The notes beneath the pieces were generated by a model. The model was not told where the DNA came from. It did not search any database and saw nothing but the letters and a program-made list of their open reading frames with translations. DNA of 64,000 nucleotides from Agarivorans sp. Alg241-V36 (lineage in GTDB: Bacteria > Pseudomonadota > Gammaproteobacteria > Enterobacterales > Celerinatantimonadaceae): the NCBI RefSeq assembly GCF_900537085.1, contig NZ_UNRE01000006.1:62001-126000 (forward strand), in the 5' to 3' direction. Every line of letters begins with the position of its first letter. Within the stretch, counting starts at the first letter, position 1. This document shows, one piece after another, positions 43,653 to 52,374 of the stretch. A program made the translations under genes and the position numbers.

Positions 43653-43663
43653 TAATGTCAAAC

Positions 43664-43700
43664 AGCCTTGTTAGAGTCCTTCTAACAAGGCTTTGATTTT
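43664..43700 (+). terminator. Intrinsic terminator of betaine transporter operon
   Basis: A perfect 12-bp stem AGCCTTGTTAGA / TCTAACAAGGCT with a GTCCT loop, followed by TTTGATTTTT. Confidence 0.85.
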
Positions 43701-43734
43701 TCTACTATATAGAGCTTATTACTAGGAGATGGTT

Positions 43735-44214
43735 TTGAGTTTTATTATTTGTCCTATCGATGCTTCACACAACCAAGCGGTAAAACAGATCATTCAGCAT
43801 GGTGGCCGTGAGTTTGGTGCTATTGGTGATGGTTTTGGCCCTTCGGACACTGAAGTAGAGGCGATGAGTCTTCACTACAATCAGCCTCAACGGGGTTATT
43901 GGGTGGCGCTGCAAAACGACATTGTAGTGGGCTGCGGCGGCATCGCAGAACTTGACGATGCTTCCAAGACTTGTGAATTACGTAAGCTGTTTGTTAACCC
44001 GCAATGCCGAGGTCAAGGCCTTGGTAAAGCTCTGGCTGAGCATTGTTTACAAGAGGCTAAAAGGCGAGCTTATAAGCAGTGTTACCTAGATACTTTGAGC
44101 AGCATGCACTCAGCTATTGCCTTGTATCAAGCCTTGGGTTTCTATCATTTGCCAGAGCCTTTTTCTGCCAGCATTCATAGCGGCTGCGATGTATGGATGA
44201 TGAAGGCATTGTGA
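43735..44214 (+). CDS. GNAT family N-acetyltransferase
   Basis: A 159-residue acetyltransferase. GCGGIAELDDASKTCELRKLFV, then CRGQGLGKALAEHCL give the acetyl-CoA site, and LDTLSSMHSAIALYQALGF the C-terminal helix. ATG 43729 immediately abuts AGGAG (43724-43728), leaving no spacer, whereas TTG 43735, six bases after it, is better placed; I chose TTG. Adding MV to the N-terminus is the alternative. The next gene is another GNAT, 20 bases downstream. Confidence 0.85.
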   Translation: MSFIICPIDASHNQAVKQIIQHGGREFGAIGDGFGPSDTEVEAMSLHYNQPQRGYWVALQNDIVVGCGGIAELDDASKTCELRKLFVNPQCRGQGLGKALAEHCLQEAKRRAYKQCYLDTLSSMHSAIALYQALGFYHLPEPFSASIHSGCDVWMMKAL

Positions 44215-44234
44215 TTTTATAACTGAGAGTAGCT

Positions 44235-44657
44235 ATGCAGATTAAATTGTTCGATCCTCAGGATGATATAGCAAAGCTTGCCGAGGTAATGCTAGTGCTG
44301 CGCCCAAGCTTTACTAAAGAACAGTTGATGGAACAAATAAGCCTGCAACAGCAACAGGGCTATCAATTGGCTTATTTAGTCGCAGATCAGCAAGTTGTTG
44401 CGGTAGCGGGTTTTGTAATTGGCTGGAAGTTGTCTTGGGGTAAGCATTTATACTTAGATGATTTAGTCACTGTGGAAAATGTGCGTTCAAAGGGCTTTGG
44501 TTTGCAGTTGCTACAGTGGTTGGAGAATTACGCTAAACAACAGGACTGTGGGCAATTTCACTTGGGCTCAGGAGTACAGCGTTTTGGCGCTCATCGATTT
44601 TATCTGCGTAATGGCTTTGATATTAAGAGTCATCACTTTACCAAACACCTAGGCTAG
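44235..44657 (+). CDS. GNAT family N-acetyltransferase
   Basis: A 140-residue single-domain GNAT protein. Acetyl-CoA segment LYLDDLVTVENVRSKGFGLQLLQW (key V-R-S-K-G-F-G) and a late HRFYLRNGFDIKSHHF. Distinct in sequence from the preceding GNAT, so not a recent duplicate. It ends in a bidirectional terminator. Confidence 0.85.
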   Translation: MQIKLFDPQDDIAKLAEVMLVLRPSFTKEQLMEQISLQQQQGYQLAYLVADQQVVAVAGFVIGWKLSWGKHLYLDDLVTVENVRSKGFGLQLLQWLENYAKQQDCGQFHLGSGVQRFGAHRFYLRNGFDIKSHHFTKHLG

Positions 44658-44690
44658 ACGGCGTATAACACAAGAGTAATCAAAATATAC

Positions 44691-44720
44691 AAAAAGAGCA
44701 GCCACTGGCTGCTCTTTTTT
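44691..44720. terminator. Bidirectional intrinsic terminator
   Basis: AAAAAGAGCAGCC / GGCTGCTCTTTTTT with an ACT loop; it serves the convergent GNAT gene and the secreted protein gene at 44723. Confidence 0.88.
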
Positions 44721-44722
44721 AC

Positions 44723-45238
44723 TTAGCGCATTGCTAAATCAACATGGCCTACAGAGCAGAGTTGTTGCATGCGGTCATAGGTTGTAGCAAAACCTTTTAG
44801 AGATATTGAATTTCTATCTAGTTTTACATTACCCGTTGTAATAGCTTGATCGCTAAATAATAAATACCTACCGCGCTTTAGCTGTTCAACTTGTTCCATT
44901 GAACTTAAGCTATAGTTCACTTGGCTAAGTGTGGTTTTTAGTGCTTGGTTATCAACAGATACGTGCTGGCTTGGGCCATTTAGTAAGTTGTGTTTAACCG
45001 AAACGCTACCATCATTGGCACAGCTTAGTTTTAGTACAGCGTATCCGTCGATGATACCAACTAAACCTCGAATTCCTGCTGGGCGCTTACCTTTGCTAGT
45101 GGTATAGCTTTGATAGTTAATTTGAGCATTGGCATTGATAAATTCCGCAGGAGTGGTTTCTACCAAATGACTGTTAAATGCCCATGATTGAAAAGACAGC
45201 GTGCTAAGCAATCCAATCATTGTTGCTAATGTTCTCAC
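44723..45238 (-). CDS. Secreted protein, paralogue 1 of a tandem pair
   Basis: A 171-residue secreted protein with signal peptide ending FQSWAFN. It shares a layout with the next gene: FNSHLVETTPAEF, NAQINYQSYTTSKG, then a central GLVGIIDGYAVLKLSCANDGSVSVKHNL, and C-terminal SISLKGFATTYDRMQQLC (conserved parts only). Two Cys residues (LKLSC and QQLC) are matched in the paralogue, suggesting a disulfide. Family not recognised. Confidence 0.7.
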   Translation of the reverse strand: MRTLATMIGLLSTLSFQSWAFNSHLVETTPAEFINANAQINYQSYTTSKGKRPAGIRGLVGIIDGYAVLKLSCANDGSVSVKHNLLNGPSQHVSVDNQALKTTLSQVNYSLSSMEQVEQLKRGRYLLFSDQAITTGNVKLDRNSISLKGFATTYDRMQQLCSVGHVDLAMR

Positions 45239-45360
45239 GAAAGTTCCTTGATAAATATCTTTATAATTCGTTTACTTATTAGCCTGTTTTTCCGTTTTGA
45301 TTTGAATATACAGATGCAAAAAAGTGGATACAAGTTTGTATGACAAATTGCGCGGTTTTT

Positions 45361-45858
45361 TCATAAATTTGTGTTAACGCTAACGTTTTTCTGCTCCAAG
45401 CAGAGCTCATTGACTCGTAAATAAGTTTGCCTAAAACCCTGTAGCGAGATTGTTGATCGAGTAATGTTATGGTTGGCTAAGGTTGTTGTGGCTTGTATAA
45501 GTCGAATATGATCTTGGTTTTTTAGTTGATTGGTTTGTTGCGGACTAAGTGGCAGGCCGAATGTTGGCAGGTGTTGCTGGTCATCCAGTATCGCATTGTT
45601 ATTGTTCATCAGGTTGTGGTGAACATTAACTTCGCCGTTTGCCGCGCAGTTAAGTTTTAAGGTGGCGTAATTATCAACCAAGCCTACTAGACCCTCTATC
45701 CGAACCTTTATTGGCCCCTTGCTGGTTTGGTGAAACAAGTAGTTTACTTGCGCGTTAGGGGTTATTTGTTCGCTGGGAGTTGAATGAATTTTATAACTAT
45801 TGAAGGCAAAGCAAAGGCTTGAGCTCAAGCTCAGGCTAAGCAATAGTAGTAATCGCAC
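45361..45858 (-). CDS. Secreted protein, paralogue 2 of a tandem pair
   Basis: A 165-residue secreted protein related to the previous one. Shared elements: FNSYKIHSTPSE, NAQVNYLFHQTSKG, GLVGLVDNYATLKLNCAANGEVNVHHNLMN (partial) and STISLQGFRQTYLRVNELC. Both have signal peptides and a matched Cys pair. The spacing of 122 bases between them could hold a separate promoter. Function unknown; divergence is considerable, so the duplication is not recent. Confidence 0.7.
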   Translation of the reverse strand: MRLLLLLSLSLSSSLCFAFNSYKIHSTPSEQITPNAQVNYLFHQTSKGPIKVRIEGLVGLVDNYATLKLNCAANGEVNVHHNLMNNNNAILDDQQHLPTFGLPLSPQQTNQLKNQDHIRLIQATTTLANHNITRSTISLQGFRQTYLRVNELCLEQKNVSVNTNL

Positions 45859-46063
45859 GTTTAATCCTTAAGTCGATGCTAAACATTACTAAGCCCTCGC
45901 TGGGCGATTAAGGGCAGTATTAAAGCAGACTAATGTGACAATTTACGCGGTGTGATTGGTAGTGTTTTAAAACACATCATAGGATGTTGATTTTTATTGA
46001 AATCAATTCATATTTGTTTAATGACTTGCTTGAAATTTCAATTAAAACATAGGGCTAAGTGGG

Positions 46064-46603
46064 ATGTTTAAAGTGGGACAGTTGATTAGGGACGCTCAAG
46101 AGGGTGACAGCCTGCAAATTTGCCAAATCTATAATTACTATATCGAAAACAGTGCAACGACCTTTGAAGAGCAGAGGGTTGAGCAATGTACCATGGCGAA
46201 GCGCATTGCCTCGATTCAAACTAGCTTGCCTTGGTTAGTATATGAAGAGGCTGGTGAGATTCTTGGGTACGCTTATGTTAGCCCATGGAAAGAACGCAGT
46301 GCTTATCGCTTTGCGGTCGAAAGCTCAATCTATATTGCCAATAGTGCAGCAGGTAAAGGCATTGGTAAGCGTTTGTATCAAGCCTTGTTAGAACGATTGG
46401 CCGACTATTCTATAAGCACGGTCATTGCTGGCATTACTTTGCCAAATCCCGCTAGCATCGTATTGCATGAGCGCTTGGGTTTTAACAAAGTAGCAGAGTT
46501 CGAGCGAGTGGGCTTTAAGTTTGGCAATTGGATGAACGTGGGTTATTGGCAGCGGCAGATAAAAACAGAAGAGCAGCTCAATCACTTGTCGAATAGGGAC
46601 TAG
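46064..46603 (+). CDS. GNAT acetyltransferase, phosphinothricin acetyltransferase-like
   Basis: A 179-residue enzyme of the Pat/MddA type: YNYYIENSATTFEEQ, GYAYVSPWKERSAYRFAVESSIYI (key part SPWKERSAYR), GKGIGKRLYQALLERL and NPASIVLHERLGF are all typical. Members acetylate phosphinothricin, methionine sulfone or similar amino acid analogues. The ATG at 46064 follows AAGTGGG. Confidence 0.9.
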   Translation: MFKVGQLIRDAQEGDSLQICQIYNYYIENSATTFEEQRVEQCTMAKRIASIQTSLPWLVYEEAGEILGYAYVSPWKERSAYRFAVESSIYIANSAAGKGIGKRLYQALLERLADYSISTVIAGITLPNPASIVLHERLGFNKVAEFERVGFKFGNWMNVGYWQRQIKTEEQLNHLSNRD

Positions 46604-46605
46604 TT

Positions 46606-46854
46606 ATGTCGAAAATTGAATTTTCTAGTGAACAAAAAAACGCCTTGGTCAGCAAAATTCAAGATTATTGTGAGCAGCAATTAGATCTTGAAGTAGGCCA
46701 GTTTGATGCTGAGTTCTTGTTAGATTTCTTTTCTGAAGAAGTGGGCGCTTATTACTACAATCAAGGCTTACAAGATGCTCAAACAGTGGTGCAGAATCGT
46801 ATTGATAGCATTGCTGATGAGCTTTATGAAATAGAGAAACCCACCAAATGGTAA
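46606..46854 (+). CDS. DUF2164 family protein
   Basis: An 82-residue acidic protein with the DUF2164 pattern: an N-terminal MSKIEFSSEQKNALVSKIQ, then FFSEEVGAYYYNQGLQDAQ and a C-terminal helix. Function unknown. It begins two bases after the GNAT stop and is followed by the racemase gene, so the three genes are probably co-transcribed. Confidence 0.87.
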   Translation: MSKIEFSSEQKNALVSKIQDYCEQQLDLEVGQFDAEFLLDFFSEEVGAYYYNQGLQDAQTVVQNRIDSIADELYEIEKPTKW

Positions 46855-46872
46855 TCGGAGAGAAGGCTAGCG

Positions 46873-47565
46873 ATGAAAACAATAGGCATTATTGGTGGCA
46901 TGAGCTGGGAATCCAGTCTTAGCTACTATCAACAGTTAAATATTGCGATTAAACAGGCCAAGGGTGGCTTGCACTCGGCAAAAGTTAACTTGGTGAGCGT
47001 TGATTTTGCAGAGATAGAAGCCTTGCAACACCAAGGTGACTGGCCTGCTTTGGCCGACAAAATGGTAGCTGCGGGTTTATCGGTGCAAGCCTCCGGCGCT
47101 GATTTTTTACTCATTGCTACTAATACTATGCACAAAGTGGCAGCAGAGGTAGAGCAGGCTTTGCAGATCCCTTTGTTGCATATTGCCGATGCCACAGCCG
47201 ATAAATTGCTGGAGCAAGGAGTAAACCGAGTTGGCTTGCTAGGTACCCGTTTCACTATGGAGCAGGATTTCTATAAAGGGCGACTAGAGCAACGCGGCTT
47301 GCAAGTATTGGTTCCACAAGAAAAGGGTATTGAAACAGTTCATCAGATTATTTATCAAGAGCTGTGTTTAGGTGACATTAAGGCTGAGTCTCGAGAACTT
47401 TATCTTACAGAAATTGCTGAGTTAGCGGCGCGAGGTGCCGAGGCGGTGATCTTGGGGTGTACTGAGATTGGTTTATTAGTCCAGCAAAGTCATTGTGATT
47501 TGCCGCTGTTTGATACCACTGCCATTCATGTTGCAGCTGCTGCGGCTGAGTCTTTAGCGGATTAA
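46873..47565 (+). CDS. Aspartate/glutamate racemase-family protein (YgeA-like)
   Basis: A 230-residue pyridoxal-independent racemase-like enzyme. IGIIGGMSWESSLSYY and LLIATNTMHKV are typical; the first catalytic position is Thr (TNT) instead of the usual Cys, whereas the second Cys is kept in ILGCTEIGLL. The same Thr/Cys pair occurs in E. coli YgeA-type broad-specificity amino acid racemase, so relaxed substrate range is plausible. Confidence 0.88.
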   Translation: MKTIGIIGGMSWESSLSYYQQLNIAIKQAKGGLHSAKVNLVSVDFAEIEALQHQGDWPALADKMVAAGLSVQASGADFLLIATNTMHKVAAEVEQALQIPLLHIADATADKLLEQGVNRVGLLGTRFTMEQDFYKGRLEQRGLQVLVPQEKGIETVHQIIYQELCLGDIKAESRELYLTEIAELAARGAEAVILGCTEIGLLVQQSHCDLPLFDTTAIHVAAAAAESLAD

Positions 47566-47590
47566 AGCGTTAACGCTAGGGTTTAAAAAC

Positions 47591-47619
47591 AAAAAACGGT
47601 CCGTAGGGACCGTTTTTTT
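47591..47619. terminator. Bidirectional intrinsic terminator
   Basis: ACGGTCC / GGACCGT stem, GTAG loop, A-run on the left and T-run on the right. It ends the GNAT-DUF2164-racemase unit and may serve the convergent cold-shock gene. Confidence 0.85.
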
Positions 47620-47681
47620 AGCTTAAAGCTAGTGTCTAATTAATCTAAGACCAATTAGATACTTATGCCTTAAAAAGCAGC

Positions 47682-47882
47682 TTAAGCAACTTTTACGTTA
47701 GCAGCTTGAGGGCCTTTAGGACCTTCTTCTACTTCAAAAGTAACTTCTTGGCCTTCAGCTAAAGTTTTGTAACCTTCGCTTTGAATAGCACGGAAGTGTA
47801 CGAATACATCTTTACCGTCTGGACGCTCGATGAAACCAAAACCTTTTTGCTCGTCGAACCATTTTACGCGACCTGTAGCCAT
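47682..47882 (-). CDS. Cold-shock protein, CspA family
   Basis: A 66-residue OB-fold RNA-binding protein with RNP1 [15 protein letters not shown] and RNP2 VFVHFRAI. The length and sequence are those of CspA/CspE proteins acting as RNA chaperones. GGAG precedes the start. The long upstream region could be the structured leader typical of cold-induced csp genes. Confidence 0.95.
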   Translation of the reverse strand: MATGRVKWFDEQKGFGFIERPDGKDVFVHFRAIQSEGYKTLAEGQEVTFEVEEGPKGPQAANVKVA

Positions 47883-48186
47883 GAGTAATCTCCAAAAATA
47901 ATAAATAAAACTTGCCCAAAAATAGACAAATTAGGGTGCCGAAAGATGCAGAAATTACTTACGAACAAACAGGGTGAAATCGCGAAAAATCAACGTATTT
48001 GTATGGGGCATAAATATCCGCTGTAACCTTTACCAGCGAGCGAAGTGTAACGTATATTGGGGTAATGTAAAGGTGTATTCGTGATCTTTCGTCAACTGTT
48101 CAGAGCAGTGGGGTCACTTCTCTTGAATCAAGCATACCCGCGGGCTAGCTAGCCATTAGACTTTAGTTTAAGCAACAAGGACTGTT
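47883..48186. other. Divergent promoter/leader region between csp and phzF-like genes
   Basis: No gene is evident. The csp-proximal half is AT-rich and could hold a long 5' leader of the csp mRNA; a cold-box or thermosensor structure could not be assigned by eye. The phzF-like gene has CAAGGACTGTT as its ribosome site. Confidence 0.4.
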
Positions 48187-48978
48187 ATGAACTTAAAAAT
48201 GCACCAAGTAGATAGCTTTACTCGTGATCTTTTCAAGGGCAATCCTGCTGCGATTATTGTCTTAGAGGCCTGGTTAGAAGATAGCGTAATGCAGGCGATT
48301 GCTATTGAAAACAACCTTTCTGAAACTGCCTTTCTAGTTGCTAGCGAACCTGGTCAATATTTTATCCGTTGGTTTTCGCCGATCTGCGAAATTGACTTCT
48401 GTGGTCATGCTACGCTGGCTGCCGCTCATATTTTGTTTGGCCAACAGCCAGCATTGCAAGAGTTACATTTTACCACCTTGCAGGTGGGTGAGTTAAAAGC
48501 TCGTCGTGGTGATGGCGGTTTAATTGCTATGGACTTCCCAAGTTGCCCACCACACATGGAATTTGAAACGCCTTCCGCTTTGCTGGATGGTGTATCTGTT
48601 AAACCCAATGAAGTATGGCGAAATCAACAGGCCTATTTTCTGGTCTATGAACAACAATCGCAAATTGAAGCCTTAGAGGTGGATCTTGAATTGCTAGAAA
48701 CGCTGGCCCCGTATGATGTGGTGGTAACCGCACCGGGAGAGCAGTTTGACTTTGTCTCTCGCTATTTTTGGCCGGCTAATGGTGGCGCCGAGGACCCAGT
48801 TACTGGCTCGATTCACGCTGGCTTAACGCCGTTTTGGGCTAAGCACTTAGGCAAAGACCAGTTGTTGGCCTATCAGGCTTCTCAACGTGGTGGGATCTTA
48901 CATTGCCAACAAGTTGGCGAGCGGGTAACTATTGCCGGGCATGCCAAAACCTATTTTGAAGGCACGGTGTTTTTATAA
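48187..48978 (+). CDS. PhzF-family isomerase/epimerase
   Basis: A 263-residue protein of the PhzF/YddE fold. HQVDSFTRDLFKGNPAAII, IENNLSETAFLV (with the conserved catalytic Glu), RWFSPICEIDFCGHATLAAA and AEDPVTGSIHAGL are characteristic. Stand-alone members are probable isomerases of unknown substrate; no phenazine pathway is present here. It heads a run of compactly spaced plus-strand genes to 52.3 kb. Confidence 0.92.
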   Translation: MNLKMHQVDSFTRDLFKGNPAAIIVLEAWLEDSVMQAIAIENNLSETAFLVASEPGQYFIRWFSPICEIDFCGHATLAAAHILFGQQPALQELHFTTLQVGELKARRGDGGLIAMDFPSCPPHMEFETPSALLDGVSVKPNEVWRNQQAYFLVYEQQSQIEALEVDLELLETLAPYDVVVTAPGEQFDFVSRYFWPANGGAEDPVTGSIHAGLTPFWAKHLGKDQLLAYQASQRGGILHCQQVGERVTIAGHAKTYFEGTVFL

Positions 48979-49008
48979 GCCAGTATTTTAGTAGCCAAGG
49001 ACAGAACT

Positions 49009-49365
49009 ATGAACCAGCACGAAAAATTAAACTATGTGGAATTTCCCAGTAGTAATTTAGCGGCCACTAAGCAGTTTTTTAGCCAGGCTTTTGGTTGGCA
49101 GTTTGAGGACTTTGGTGAGCAATACAGCGCTTTTTCTGGTCAAGGTTTAGATGGCGGTTTTTTCCAAGCCCCTTTGTCGTCTAATACCGAAAATGGCGCC
49201 GCCTTATTGGTTTTTTACAGCGAAAAACTTGAAAACACCTTAAGTAAAGTAGAAGCCGCCGGTGGGCGAATTGTAAAAGATATTTTTAGTTTTCCTGGTG
49301 GGCGACGCTTCCATTTTTGCGAACCTAGCGGCAATGAATTCGCAGTGTGGTCAGACAGTGAATAA
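49009..49365 (+). CDS. VOC (glyoxalase/dioxygenase) family protein
   Basis: A 118-residue single-domain vicinal-oxygen-chelate protein: LNYVEFPSSNLAATKQFFSQAFGWQFE and GGRRFHFCEPSGNEFAVW, both ends of the family's beta-alpha-beta units. It may bind metal or resist a thiol- or antibiotic-type compound; substrate unknown. Its 3' end overlaps the next gene by 8 bases. Confidence 0.88.
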   Translation: MNQHEKLNYVEFPSSNLAATKQFFSQAFGWQFEDFGEQYSAFSGQGLDGGFFQAPLSSNTENGAALLVFYSEKLENTLSKVEAAGGRIVKDIFSFPGGRRFHFCEPSGNEFAVWSDSE

Positions 49366-50242
49366 GACTAGCTCCTACACAACTTGGCTAGCTACTGTTA
49401 CAGCTTTAATTGCCTTTGCCGGTAACTCGGTGCTGTGCCGATTAGCCTTAGGCGAGCCACAAATTGATGCCGCGAGCTTTACGGCGGTGCGATTATTGGC
49501 TGGCGCAATTACCTTGGCGATATTGCTGAGCTTAAAGCCCTCTTCTGGCTCTACTCAAAGTAAAGGCAGTTGGTGGTCTGGCTTGATGCTATTTAGTTAT
49601 GCAGCTTGTTTCTCCTTTGCTTATCTTTACTTAGACACAGGAATTGGCGCATTGATATTGTTTGCCGCGGTGCAGCTGAGCATGGTGGGGATTTCTGTCT
49701 TTAAGGGCGTTCGTTTAGGCCTAGGCGAGCTTGCCGGTATTTTGTTGGCCTTTAGTGGTTTAATTGTTTTACTGACGCCTAGTGAGCAAGCCTCGGTGTC
49801 GCTGCTAGGTTTTGTTCTTATGTTAGTTGCCGGCTGCGCTTGGGGAGTTTATACCTTGAATGGTCGAGGCTCCTTAAGCCCTAGCAGAGATACCTGTTTT
49901 AACTTCTGGCGCAGCCTACCATTTCTGGTGCTATTGCTGCCTTGGCTGGCCATGCAATCTTCTATTAGCACATACGGCTTAATCTTGGCAGTGAACTCGG
50001 GCGCGCTGGCTTCTGGGCTAGGGTATTGGATTTGGTATATTGCCTTGGGCGGATTATCGGCGAGCCAAGCTGCAGTGCTGCAATTGCTGGTACCATTGAT
50101 TGCCGCACTAGGAGGGTGGGTATTTGCTAGTGAGCCGCTTGGTTTAGGTTTTTTACTATCGGCAGGGTTGGTATTAGGCGGCATTTTACTCACCATCTAT
50201 AGTCGTCAACGACTTGCAAAAATAGCAGTGCAGGGAGGCTGA
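49358..50242 (+). CDS. EamA/DMT superfamily transporter
   Basis: A 294-residue membrane protein with ten helices in two EamA repeats (first TWLATVTALIAFAGNSVLCRLA, second from VSLLGFVLMLVAGCAWGVYTLNG). I chose GTG 49358, which fits the hydrophobic start; ATG 49334 is an alternative, and the frame opens at 49298. Coupled by overlap to the VOC gene. Substrate unknown. Confidence 0.87.
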   Translation: MNKTSSYTTWLATVTALIAFAGNSVLCRLALGEPQIDAASFTAVRLLAGAITLAILLSLKPSSGSTQSKGSWWSGLMLFSYAACFSFAYLYLDTGIGALILFAAVQLSMVGISVFKGVRLGLGELAGILLAFSGLIVLLTPSEQASVSLLGFVLMLVAGCAWGVYTLNGRGSLSPSRDTCFNFWRSLPFLVLLLPWLAMQSSISTYGLILAVNSGALASGLGYWIWYIALGGLSASQAAVLQLLVPLIAALGGWVFASEPLGLGFLLSAGLVLGGILLTIYSRQRLAKIAVQGG

Positions 50243-50243
50243 T

Positions 50244-50846
50244 ATGGCGCAAGTGCTTCAATTAATAGTGGGACGAGACTCAACCTGGTCATTGCGGGCT
50301 TATCTTTGTATGCAGTTGGCAGAGCTCGAGTTTAGCTGCAGCGCAATTGCACTGGGTGAAGCAAACTATCAGCAACAACTCGCAAAGTTGTCACCCAGTA
50401 AACTAGTGCCAGTATTGCATGTAGACGACTTGGTAATTCATGACTCTTTAGCCATTAGCGAGTATCTAAATGAACAATCTTCAGGCAAGCTTTACCCGGT
50501 TCAAATTCACATGCGCGCTCAAGCTCGTAGCTATTTAGCAGAGTTGCATGCAGGTTTTATGGCTATTCGCCAAGGCTTGCCTTTTCATTTTGAAGAACAA
50601 GGCAAACCCACTGATTTATCGGCCGAGATAAGGGCTGAGCTAGAACGCTTGAGCACTATTTGGCAACAGTTTGACGGCTGCTTTGCCTTCAATAAAGCTG
50701 GAGCTGTTGATGCTTTTTATGCAGTAATGGCGTTGCGTTTAGCCAATTACGGTATCGAGTTTGATGGTGCAGCGGGGCGTTATCAGCAGCATCTTATTTC
50801 TTGGCCGCTATTTCAACGCGCCATAGACATAGCGAAGCAATGGTAA
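50244..50846 (+). CDS. Glutathione S-transferase family protein
   Basis: A 200-residue GST with N-terminal thioredoxin-like domain (LIVGRDSTWSLRAYLCMQ, KLVPVLHVDDLVIHDSLAISEYL) and a C-terminal helical domain. The catalytic Ser is likely in DSTWSLR, the zeta/beta-like position. Its substrate is unknown. Stop overlaps the next ATG by one base. Confidence 0.88.
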   Translation: MAQVLQLIVGRDSTWSLRAYLCMQLAELEFSCSAIALGEANYQQQLAKLSPSKLVPVLHVDDLVIHDSLAISEYLNEQSSGKLYPVQIHMRAQARSYLAELHAGFMAIRQGLPFHFEEQGKPTDLSAEIRAELERLSTIWQQFDGCFAFNKAGAVDAFYAVMALRLANYGIEFDGAAGRYQQHLISWPLFQRAIDIAKQW

Positions 50847-51262
50847 TGGATAAGCCCTTAAAAGCGGAATTGCAGGCAGCTATTGCAAGCTACCCTGCAG
50901 CTGTGCAGCAACAAGTATTAAGGCTTCGAGCTGAAATTCAGGCAGTTGCTGCTAGTTCTGAAGGCGTAGGAGAGCTGTTAGAAACGCTAAAATGGGGCGA
51001 ACTGTCCTTTGTGACTGAACAAAGTAAATCGGGCAGCACCTTGCGGGTTGCATGGCAAACTAAGCAGCCTGAGTATTTGGGTTTGTACGTAAACTGTAAA
51101 ACCAGTTTGGTTGATAGCTATCAAACCTTGTTTCCGGGCTTATTTGTTTATCAAAAACAGCGCGCTTTGTTGCTTCCTTTAGACCAAGTTTGGCCTTTAG
51201 CCGAATTGCGGATCTGCATTGCCATGGCCTTGCGCTATCATTTAGATAAACGAAAACACTAA
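50846..51262 (+). CDS. DUF1801 family protein
   Basis: A 138-residue protein with the DUF1801 pattern: VLRLRAEIQAVAASSEGVGELLETLKWGE (conserved part LETLKWGELSF), TLRVAWQTKQPEYLGLYVNCKT and a C-terminal CIAMALRYHLDK. Function unknown. ATG 50846 gives TAATG coupling with the GST gene and is favoured over upstream in-frame starts at 50801 and 50840. Confidence 0.85.
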   Translation: MDKPLKAELQAAIASYPAAVQQQVLRLRAEIQAVAASSEGVGELLETLKWGELSFVTEQSKSGSTLRVAWQTKQPEYLGLYVNCKTSLVDSYQTLFPGLFVYQKQRALLLPLDQVWPLAELRICIAMALRYHLDKRKH

Positions 51263-51288
51263 TAACTACCGTTAAGCAGGAGAAGTCG

Positions 51289-52329
51289 TTGCGGTTTACT
51301 TCATGGATGAATGTTATTAACGCTTGTCGCTATTGGCTGGCTGCTAGCTTGTTATTATGCGCGACCTATAGCCAAGCTGCATTGGTAGACGGGCACTTAG
51401 AAGATGAAATATTGCCGGTGCTACAGCGTAATTTAGCGGGTACCTTTGCTGCCGATGCAGTGATTCACGACCGCGAAACGGTAACCATTGGTTTTGTAAA
51501 CTTTGACCCTTCTGGCTTTATCCCCATTGACGATGACAACTTAGGTGGTGATGACGCTAACCGACTGAAAAACGAGTTAAAAACCATCACCTTACCATTA
51601 ACCTTGGCTTTGCCTTGGTATGGTAAGGGCTGGGAAACTTATGCCACCGGACGCTTGGGTTATACCCAACGTTTTCACGATATTACCCTGTACGAAGAAT
51701 TGGACCCTACGCGCGACCATGAAAAGCTTAGGGTGTATTCGGGCTTCTTAGCTGGTGGTGCCCACTGGGATGGCATTGATCATTGGCGCTTAAGTGCTGA
51801 GCTGGGCGGTAGTGTTCGGCGTTTAAAACAAGAGTACATTTATAACAATTCAATTAGTCAGGCTTTCCAGCCATTGTTTGATGGTGTGCTAACCAATTTT
51901 TCTCTTAACGCTTGGATGCTACAACCCAGCCTAGCTGTGCAGTATCAAAAACGTTGGAGTCACCACAAACTTAAATACCGCTCGCGCTTTGCCTATATGT
52001 ACGGAGAGAGTTTTGGTTCCGATGTGCCGTCACATCAGGTGGATATTGCAGCCAGCTCTTGGCGAAATACCCTATTTTACTCGCATCCTATTGGCCGAAT
52101 GTTGGACATTTCTTTTGCCGGGCAGCTTTCTGCTTCCCGTGTTGACCTAGGTGGGAATACTAACGAGGCCTTTCAAACGCCACATTACTACGAGTTTGGC
52201 TTTGATTTGTTAATGGGAACTGGCGCCTATGGTGAGGGCTGGATTGATAATGTAAGCATCGGATTATTGTTTAATTACGGCAGCGTGCTTAAAGGCGGCA
52301 GTTTAGTATTTAACTACAATACCTATTAA
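51289..52329 (+). CDS. Solitary outer-membrane autotransporter-like beta-barrel protein
   Basis: A 346-residue predicted outer-membrane beta-barrel with signal peptide ending YSQAALVDG and many alternating amphipathic strands up to a final aromatic LVFNYNTY. It fits the solitary Omp autotransporter-barrel family (PF11557) by overall pattern. The start is TTG 51289 after AGGAG with a six-base spacer; an ATG at 51307 would cut into the signal. Passenger domain is absent, and its role is unknown. Confidence 0.8.
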   Translation: MRFTSWMNVINACRYWLAASLLLCATYSQAALVDGHLEDEILPVLQRNLAGTFAADAVIHDRETVTIGFVNFDPSGFIPIDDDNLGGDDANRLKNELKTITLPLTLALPWYGKGWETYATGRLGYTQRFHDITLYEELDPTRDHEKLRVYSGFLAGGAHWDGIDHWRLSAELGGSVRRLKQEYIYNNSISQAFQPLFDGVLTNFSLNAWMLQPSLAVQYQKRWSHHKLKYRSRFAYMYGESFGSDVPSHQVDIAASSWRNTLFYSHPIGRMLDISFAGQLSASRVDLGGNTNEAFQTPHYYEFGFDLLMGTGAYGEGWIDNVSIGLLFNYGSVLKGGSLVFNYNTY

Positions 52330-52330
52330 A

Positions 52331-52354
52331 ACTCGCCAGCATCAGCCAGCGAGT
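52331..52354. terminator. Hairpin between convergent barrel and dbpA genes
   Basis: ACTCGC / GCGAGT arms around a partly self-complementary CAGCATCAGCCA loop; no T-run follows, so its terminating strength is uncertain. Confidence 0.45.
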
Positions 52355-52374
52355 GAATGTTTGATTCCCTTAAA

